From positions 1 to 11,820 of the forward strand of contig CBDUYN010000251.1 in assembly GCA_965371445.1 (NCBI GenBank): a stretch of DNA of 11,820 nt, in the 5' to 3' direction. Of the stretch, positions 7,801 to 11,820 are shown piece after piece (the stretch's first letter is position 1; each line of letters starts with the position of its first letter). The notes under the pieces are model-generated. The model worked only from the letters and a program-made list of their open reading frames with translations. It was not told the DNA's origin and did not search any database. This stretch comes from DASWIG01 sp965371445 (GTDB lineage: Bacteria > Acidobacteriota > Thermoanaerobaculia > Multivoradales > J023). The translations under genes were made by a program, and so were the position numbers.

Positions 7801-9079
7801 GCTCGGCCTGCACCTCGACCGGATCAAAGACCGCGCTGATCACTTCGGCCAGGAAACGGAGGCGGTCGCGTTCACTCCGGCCGATGCGGAATCGACGCCA
7901 GACTCGGAAGAGGGGTTCGGAGACCTCGTAACGCGGCGACCGGCGGCGGCCCTTGCGCCGGACCAGACCCCGTTGCTGTAAGCGCTTCAGGTAGTTGTTC
8001 ACACCCGTGCGCACAGCGCCTCGAATCTCGGCCACGATTTCGCTGAGGGACAGCGAGCCACTGCCTGAGGTCGCCAGGACTTCGAGGATCTCAAGCTCCG
8101 CTTGCGGCACGTTCCGAGGATCCAGACGACTTTGAAAGTACGGCGTCTGTGTGTCGAGGAACCGATCCAGCATGCCGAGGACCGATTCCACGTCGGTTTC
8201 CAGCAACAGGTCAAAGAGGAGGTGACCGAAGCGAGGCAGCCCTCCCGTCATCAGCAGGAGGCCGCGCAAGGAGACGCTGCGGCGTTCGAAGTCCGCCTGG
8301 AGGGTCTGTAGCCGGCGTCGGACTCCCACATCCAGGCGTCCATGGCGAAGCTCGACGTCTATGCGGCACCGGATCAGCTCCAGCATCTCCACCGTCGGAA
8401 GCTCTGTCAGGCTGTGCGTCCGGAAGAAGCCGTAGAACGGGGACTTCTCGGCGCTCACCTCGTCAAAGAGACTCGGTGCTGCCGCGATGAGCATCAGCCC
8501 CTCGGTCTGTGTCAGGGCCTTGCGCAAGGCCCACTGTGCGCGGGTGCTCTCCTTCTGGGCGTATCCGGCATAGAGAGCGGTGTCGACATTCTCGACAAGG
8601 GGAACCAGGAGTTGATCGAGAGCGGCGGCCACTTTCTCCAGGGTCCCAAAGGCCAGCGCCAGCGCCTGATCGTCGTCTTTCTCGGAGCGCAGCCGATGGA
8701 GAGCCTCTCGACAACTCGCGAGGGCTCCGGCCCGGCCCGACACCGAAACCTGGTCCTTGAGCCGGCCTTGCAACCGCTCGAGGATTTTGATGACGATGTC
8801 AGCGGGTTGAGGCGTGACTTCTTCCTCGGCCAGAGGCACCGGCAAGACCCGGCCTGCGAGCTCCGGATCCGACTCCAGGCGGTCGGCCATCAGGGCCAGG
8901 ATGTGGGTCTTGCCGCTGCCTCGCGGCCCGACGATCAGCTGATGCTGGTGATTTCCACCACCGAGCTCTGCCCGAACCGAGTCCACCAGGGTCTCGAGGA
9001 GCCGTTCCCGGGTCTTGCCGACCGTCAGTTCACGCAGAAACGCGGCATCGCAACGTGACGGTGAGTAAGGGAGCAGCAC
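4805..9079 (-). CDS. Large STAND-like ATPase with winged helix and HEAT-like C-terminal repeats
   Basis: This is a 1424-residue protein. Walker A GPRGSGKT is at residues 51-58, and a Walker B-like strand LLVPLVENVD is at about 157-166. A sensor-like LMLIAAAP (195-202) and MTGGLPR (277-283) follow, as in archaeal/STAND ATPases. Residues about 328-395 form a winged helix (LSLSEIVAEIRGAV, LKRLQQRGLVRRKGR, YEVSEPLFRVWRRF). A charged linker (430-510) follows. The remainder is helical, and from about 1050 to 1360 it shows HEAT/ARM-like repeats (REGAIRALAHRGD, LREGACIAAEIL, DWSVRNAADQALDRIW). The extreme C-terminus is strongly basic. GTG 9079 has GGAG 8-9 nt upstream and lies 1 nt after the preceding stop. 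The architecture (ATP switch, then long repeat sensor) matches antiphage and signalling STAND proteins, yet no nuclease, TIR or other effector domain is visible. The neighbouring RelA-like protein may be its effector. Confidence 0.75.
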   Translation of the reverse strand: MLLPYSPSRCDAAFLRELTVGKTRERLLETLVDSVRAELGGGNHQHQLIVGPRGSGKTHILALMADRLESDPELAGRVLPVPLAEEEVTPQPADIVIKILERLQGRLKDQVSVSGRAGALASCREALHRLRSEKDDDQALALAFGTLEKVAAALDQLLVPLVENVDTALYAGYAQKESTRAQWALRKALTQTEGLMLIAAAPSLFDEVSAEKSPFYGFFRTHSLTELPTVEMLELIRCRIDVELRHGRLDVGVRRRLQTLQADFERRSVSLRGLLLMTGGLPRFGHLLFDLLLETDVESVLGMLDRFLDTQTPYFQSRLDPRNVPQAELEILEVLATSGSGSLSLSEIVAEIRGAVRTGVNNYLKRLQQRGLVRRKGRRRSPRYEVSEPLFRVWRRFRIGRSERDRLRFLAEVISAVFDPVEVQAELDAMEKLDAMEKLGEGKSRKKVYELILGSGGIGPETLGELRSAVEDSTTDEEPVRVRRSNPIGTPPDREDDRPEEVEPLKELRDALPEEQTYHTFSSISEEAFRTLVELARYAEQEGIRTGLIRFCFAALTDPDQLLAWLPQIEGSLPASRRELLRPLRLAGEVRSGREDPELLGESAEMKRAVQEVLEKPQKKRITKEADLADELLQALIDKPTVEALDAIWALRVELSQNDPQNPKAVILTGKALAACARQADAWIRKAVENADPNEEPVHELAYLLVKIDHGRKLWFELKEILFAKIPENRERSLAVCLESFQDDAHIDWLETRVHRQDDFLGAAARRALFLLRPGRPPDPVDDGEWDHYSWAPNWWLLRHLNAGFTDATDLLATMVLSNDDPWAVCWRLSGTFENRMTREILDRLLNATGQLLKQELAEPRGDNTDPLWGHFQFLARIRRMSLLERFEARRGSEFEHLLTRWLCARGANNGGTRRHQEEHAVRVLERIGGEGVTHVGHLYLREGRTWWALRDGIDLVVIRPDEHTADLLLEVSLRDEVEHSKHAIAQVAAVGALVTIGRLDLALRGAMRWGLDLSESVGALFADQRAAEGDLRPVLDAIEDSAGPAPNAVFVLGLTGSESQVSRLDAILKASPKESDVARACLFALREIGDRSPASIQAFVEGLQVPNHEYAAWSALYRIHTPETLEALKSQLGGLKKNRLSPSDSAVGIASNLLRAKDIRRDIAEYLWAELDRHTIAFVAMGELIGFAELERQDVDDWLLELAFANDDWFSPREGAIRALAHRGDRRAYEAACQWIDPRSPSLLLEIDAERALPELRRWVESEQSVLLLSAIGEAVGLAGEVSVLAGWLRSSSAQLREGACIAAEILPWTDELTTVLRKRLYDEDWSVRNAADQALDRIWHAREIDRIVDEIISETDTTRRWCLLDVVLEGGHPGLDGPYNRQPWVTRLFEHLPLAMRQRVVDRLKDRRKKLRDKLKKRTRSE
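7763..7798. repeat. 18-bp perfect tandem duplication inside the large ATPase gene
   Basis: The 18-mer GAGCTTCTCCATGGCGTC occurs twice head to tail (7763-7780 and 7781-7798), with five bases of a third copy. It keeps frame and duplicates the residues LDAMEK (about 427-438, reading ELDAMEKLDAMEKLGE) in the linker just after the winged helix. It looks like recent slippage. Confidence 0.9.
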
Positions 9080-9080
9080 C

Positions 9081-10538
9081 TCAGGTCTCCTCTGCTGTCA
9101 ACCACGGTTCCTCCAGCGACCAACGGTCTCGGAGAACCTTCGAGCGCATCGTCCATTGGTCGTCGTGCTCGACGAGGTCGTAGTCCTCCTGCAAACAGCT
9201 CAGGAGTTGCGAAAACCGCGAGTCCTCGGCCCCGGCGTTCACGAAGAGCTGACGAAGCCGCTCCTCGGAAAGTCCAACCGGCTCTCGTGCCAGCTCTCGG
9301 AGCAAAGCTGCCGCCGGTTTCACCAGATCTCCGGGATACGCCTGATCAGCCAGCTTGTAGACCTTGAAGGTGTCCCGGCCACGGCTGCCGAGGAGTCCGT
9401 CGCGATAGGCCTGGCGGATCGCTTCGACGGTGACCTCCTCACCGCTGCCGCAAGCCACGTTGACCAATTCATGAACGAAGAACGGAATCGGCGCCCCGAT
9501 CAGGGCGAGGATTTCCTCGACGACCTCGGGGGTCGGCCTCTGTCGCGCGCCGTAGAAGAGTTCCTCGGCGAGAACAGTCGCCCATTCTGAGCCGAGGGGC
9601 TCCAGGGACACGTCTTCGAGACCCTCTAACGGCTTGTCGAGATCGTGAAAATGGAGGAAGACGCTCAGTCCCGCGCTTCCAGCCAGAACTTGTCGAGTCG
9701 GTTCCGCCGCCAGCCGAGACCGCGCCAGGATTTCCGAGATCATCCTCATGTCGTCTGGAGGAGCGCTCCGGAGAAAGACGCTGAACTCGTCCACCAGCAG
9801 GATCGCGCCGGCGGTGCCTAGCGCATCCAGGATTCGTTGTCCGGTATTGCGCGCGTTGGGCCTCAGGCGGTCCATGAGGTCCCGGGACGCGAGACTCTTC
9901 TGCATCGGGCTGGCGCCAGCCTCCGGCCAATCGGCGAGCTCCTCTAGCGGCAGAAGCGCCGCGCGGCAGCGAGGCTCCTCCATGGCCTCCTGGACCAGGT
10001 TCACCAGACAGTCCGACGCGGTGCGCTCGGAGGACACGTCTATGTAGAGGCAGGCCTCCCCTTCAGCGGTGAGCACCTTCCTCAAGTGAAGGAGGACACT
10101 CGTCTTGCCGTACCTGCGCGGCGCCCTGAGGTGGACAGAGCCGCCGCGGAGACGACCTCGGAGAGCCTCCAAAGCTGGCCCACGTCCGACCAGGTCACGA
10201 CCGTCGACTGCCTGTCCGGGCCGTAGGCGGTACGTATGGACACGGCCGTCTTCCAGCACCATACCCAGGTGTCGGACCAGCCGCTGGCCGTTGACGGTGC
10301 CGTCGGCATAAAGGTAGTCCGACAGCGACTGCCGTACCGCACCGACTCCGGGCTCGACGCTGAGATCTGAATCGACAAAAACGTCCACGGTCTCTTCCCA
10401 GGACTCCATGGCGCGATCGAGCTCTTGGACGATTTCATGGACAGGCGTCGTCGCTCCCTCTTGCTGCTGGAGATGGACGGCCAAGGCCCGGTGATCCTCG
10501 GGCTCGCCGAGAATGTAGGTCGCATAGAGCGCGGTCAT
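9081..10538 (-). CDS. AAA-family ATPase (archaeal ATPase/STAND-like) with C-terminal winged helix
   Basis: This is a 485-residue protein. Residues 1-110 form an N-terminal domain of its own, beginning with an AAA-like-associated segment. DLVGRGPALEALRGRL (115-130) leads into Walker A RAPRRYGKTS (138-147). Walker B ILLVDEFSVFL is at 246-256, and a sensor segment VLAGSAGLSVFLHFHDLDKP (residues 284-303) is followed by LEPLGSEWA. APRRxGKTS plus LVDExxxF is typical of ATPases of the archaeal ATPase clade, which often act as switches. Residues about 405-475 look like a winged helix. ATG 10538 overlaps the stop of the RelA-like gene as ATGA, with AAGGAG 5 nt upstream. The next ATPase gene starts 1 nt after its stop. 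Both ATPases share the fold class and the ATPase-wHTH order, suggesting that they work together or arose from one another. Confidence 0.75.
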   Translation of the reverse strand: MTALYATYILGEPEDHRALAVHLQQQEGATTPVHEIVQELDRAMESWEETVDVFVDSDLSVEPGVGAVRQSLSDYLYADGTVNGQRLVRHLGMVLEDGRVHTYRLRPGQAVDGRDLVGRGPALEALRGRLRGGSVHLRAPRRYGKTSVLLHLRKVLTAEGEACLYIDVSSERTASDCLVNLVQEAMEEPRCRAALLPLEELADWPEAGASPMQKSLASRDLMDRLRPNARNTGQRILDALGTAGAILLVDEFSVFLRSAPPDDMRMISEILARSRLAAEPTRQVLAGSAGLSVFLHFHDLDKPLEGLEDVSLEPLGSEWATVLAEELFYGARQRPTPEVVEEILALIGAPIPFFVHELVNVACGSGEEVTVEAIRQAYRDGLLGSRGRDTFKVYKLADQAYPGDLVKPAAALLRELAREPVGLSEERLRQLFVNAGAEDSRFSQLLSCLQEDYDLVEHDDQWTMRSKVLRDRWSLEEPWLTAEET

Positions 10539-11329
10539 GACGACTCCTTACGGAAGGCGAGGAAGTCCTGCCAGTTGCGCGACGCCTGCTCGTCGACCAG
10601 GTGCAGTGTCTCGGCCAGAGCGACATCGTTGATCCGTAGCCTGGCAGGCAACTCGCCACCCTCGCGATCGCGATCCCATTCGTAGAGCGGGTGGTTGCGT
10701 CGATCCCAGGCGTTTTGGAGGAGCGTCATGAGCTGGATTTCGACAAAGACCTTCTGTCCGTCGGCCCCCACCACTTCAACCTTGAGATGCCACGCCCGAT
10801 GGCCCCTTGCCGGATGACGGAGATCCAGGTCGTAGATGTAGTCTTTGACCTTGACGGGATAGCGACCCAGAAGGCGGGTTTCAGGCTCCGGCAACAAGAC
10901 CCTCCGAGCCGCCTCCACATCAAGGGAGAGGTCGCAGACGACCCGGAATCGGCCCAGATCCCGGAATGCGAGGACGATCTCCTCGGCTTCGTCCAACGAC
11001 AGCCTCTCCGCCGGACGATCACCGTTGCCCTCGCGCTCGCAGAGCTCTCGACCTAACCGGGAGCGGACACTGAGGACGGACTTCATCAGAGAGACGCCGT
11101 CGCCGCCCGTCACGAACCAGACGTCACGGCTCAGCTCTTCTCGCCTAAGAATGTCCTCTCTGGCTATCGCCAACCGAGCGCCAACCTCCTCGTGGAGCTT
11201 CAATGCCAGCGTCCTGACCCGCCGCTTCAGAGGTGCAAACCACCACTTGAATCCGCGGACGGACACGATCTGCTCCGGAAGAAGCTCCTCGAGAATTTGC
11301 TCGACACGATGGGTCTCCGAGTAGGGCAT
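10535..11329 (-). CDS. RelA/SpoT-like nucleotidyltransferase (small alarmone synthetase or toxSAS-type)
   Basis: This 264-residue protein carries a RelA_SpoT-type synthetase pattern. It has KSVLSVRSRLGREL (83-96), the substrate-binding region. RDLGRFRVVCD (123-133) holds an acidic residue likely to bind metal. VKDYIYDLDLRHPARGHRAWH (from 161) corresponds to the G-loop region. VEIQLMT (197-202) contains the catalytic glutamate, and NAWDRRNHPLYEWDRD (206-221) resembles the aWaeleHpl.Yk motif. Canonical enzymes have GYxSLH at the G-loop; here the tyrosine is replaced by histidine (GHRAWH). No hydrolase domain is present. Known relatives make (p)ppGpp or ppApp, or pyrophosphorylate tRNA ends as toxins. 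It heads the operon and its stop overlaps the first ATPase gene. ATG 11329 is chosen because homology-like sequence starts there and upstream codons cross the palindromic operator. The Shine-Dalgarno is weak. Confidence 0.65.
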   Translation of the reverse strand: MPYSETHRVEQILEELLPEQIVSVRGFKWWFAPLKRRVRTLALKLHEEVGARLAIAREDILRREELSRDVWFVTGGDGVSLMKSVLSVRSRLGRELCEREGNGDRPAERLSLDEAEEIVLAFRDLGRFRVVCDLSLDVEAARRVLLPEPETRLLGRYPVKVKDYIYDLDLRHPARGHRAWHLKVEVVGADGQKVFVEIQLMTLLQNAWDRRNHPLYEWDRDREGGELPARLRINDVALAETLHLVDEQASRNWQDFLAFRKESS

Positions 11330-11346
11330 GAGCGCAAGGGTACCAC

Positions 11347-11381
11347 AGTAGACAAATTTGTCTAGTACAAATTTGTCTACT
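11347..11381. promoter_or_regulatory. 35-bp operator-like inverted repeat upstream of the RelA-like operon
   Basis: AGTAGACAAATTTGT (11347-11361) and ACAAATTTGTCTACT (11367-11381) are perfect 15-bp inverted repeats around CTAGT. Within it TAGACAAATTTGTCTA (11349-11364) is itself a perfect 16-bp palindrome, so the site can also be read as two overlapping or tandem dyads. It is conspicuously AT-rich in GC-rich DNA and ends 18 bp before the start codon of the minus-strand operon. Two dyads so near a start codon suit a dimeric repressor binding over the promoter. No regulator gene is adjacent in the window, unless an operon protein binds it. I could not pick -35/-10 boxes confidently. Confidence 0.75.
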
Positions 11382-11474
11382 AGCCTTGAAGCCCGATTCG
11401 ATTGAGGTCCCTGCGGCAGCTTTTGCGAGGACTGGCTGAAGCTGGTGCTCTTAGCCTGGGTTTTCAGGCCCCGG

Positions 11475-11655
11475 CGGGGACGGCCGTCCAAGCACGTCGC
11501 GGGCTCCGACTTCGCCACTGACGTCTGCGTCCGCCGGGAAGAGACCGACCCTGAGACCGGTGGCCGGTACCTGGAGGAGATCTCCTTCGAGGTGGCGAAC
11601 ACCCAGACCCTTTCCAAGCTCGAGGAAAATGCGCCGGAATCCGGCGTCCGGCGGC
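11475..11655 (+). pseudogene. Remnant of a Uma2-family PD-(D/E)xK nuclease
   Basis: The plus-strand frame reads GSDFATDVCVRREETD, then PETGGRYLEEISFEVANTQ and LEENAPE, followed by GVRRP. This matches the core of Uma2-like proteins, often found in many copies in acidobacteria, cyanobacteria and related genomes: (S)DFAPD, then RxLEExxFEVxxxxSL, then K and RGVRR. The central acidic residues of the PD-(D/E)xK fold are visible, but the N-terminal part and everything after GVRR are missing, so it is broken at both ends. It is about 60 residues against a usual 180-220. Confidence 0.5.
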
Positions 11656-11794
11656 CCTCGGAAGCGCCAAACACCGGAAACCGCTGCCGCACCTCGGGTT
11701 TGCGCTGCTCAAATCGCGGATGCGCCGGGCGCAAGCGGACTTTGCCAGGCTCGATGTCGGCAAACTGGACCTGCCCCGGTTCGGTGGACGGTGA
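11645..11794 (+). pseudogene. 3' coding fragment in a second frame after the Uma2 remnant, unrecognised
   Basis: Shifting frame at about 11650 gives GSAKHRKPLPHLGFALLKS, then RMRRAQADFARLDVGKLDL and PRFGGR before TGA (11792-11794). It reads more like a real, basic C-terminus than the continuing Uma2 frame does. The family is not recognised. It could be the end of a different gene to which the Uma2 scrap has been joined. Confidence 0.3.
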
Positions 11795-11820
11795 GTGATT
11801 TGAGTCTACCTCATTCTTCT

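Noticed and set aside
4805..9079. The large ATPase as BrxC or PglY of the BREX locus
   Set aside because: The order (between BREX remnants and an unrelated operon), the winged helix after the ATPase and the HEAT-like tail do not match BrxC. It is coupled to the two genes upstream instead.
11330..11395. Explicit -35/-10 promoter boxes over the operator
   Set aside because: Candidate boxes (for example TTGTAC and TACTGT) have poor spacing or weak matches. Only the inverted repeat itself is supported.
10535..11734. Full 399-codon version of the RelA-like gene
   Set aside because: The extra N-terminal codons cross the palindromic operator and the antisense of the Uma2 remnant, and have no protein-like character. 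ATG 11329 is preferred.

Overview
The window is GC-rich and has long coding regions on the minus strand. The overall look (alarmone-synthetase-like toxin candidates, BREX genes, a Uma2-type nuclease remnant, an IS21-like scrap) suits an uncultured high-GC Gram-negative such as an acidobacterium or myxobacterium. No rRNA, tRNA or ribosomal protein is present, so the taxon is only a guess. It reads as an accessory 'defence island' with two very different halves.

Right half (about 4805-11390): an intact, tightly packed three-gene minus-strand operon. It starts just downstream of a striking AT-rich 35-bp inverted repeat (11347-11381), a likely operator. First comes a 264-residue RelA/SpoT-like nucleotidyltransferase (10535-11329). 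A 485-residue AAA-type ATPase with a C-terminal winged-helix region (9081-10538) follows with an ATGA overlap. Last, 1 nt further on, is a 1424-residue STAND-like ATPase with a winged helix and a long HEAT-like C-terminal half (4805-9079). No recognised system matches this combination. A sensor or switch ATPase pair controlling an alarmone-synthetase-like effector is the best hypothesis and the most interesting content of the window.

Left half (about 1-4140): the wreck of a type 1-like BREX phage-defence locus, all on the minus strand. In transcription order it holds: a 3' scrap that is probably pglX (3920-4140); an intact AAA_21/RecF-like ATPase (2807-3916); the 5' part of a small DUF4276/TOPRIM-like partner gene fused to a scrap of pglZ (2538-2810); the C-terminal third of pglZ (1775-2536); and brxL (55-1772). 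brxL is interrupted by a -1 frameshift near 1431 and lacks its Lon-like C-terminal end, where the sequence switches to what looks like an internal piece of an IS21-type IstA transposase running off the window edge. Only the AAA_21 ATPase remains a clean full-length gene here. brxA, brxB, brxC and most of pglX are absent.

Between the halves (about 4141-4804) lie a hairpin, about nine copies of an 8-bp tandem repeat, a small palindrome, and short plus-strand coding remnants. At the right edge (11475-11794) is a plus-strand Uma2-family nuclease remnant joined out of frame to another short 3' coding fragment. The many junctions and small indels point to decay by deletion and recombination. Some could be sequencing or assembly errors, which cannot be excluded from the sequence alone.
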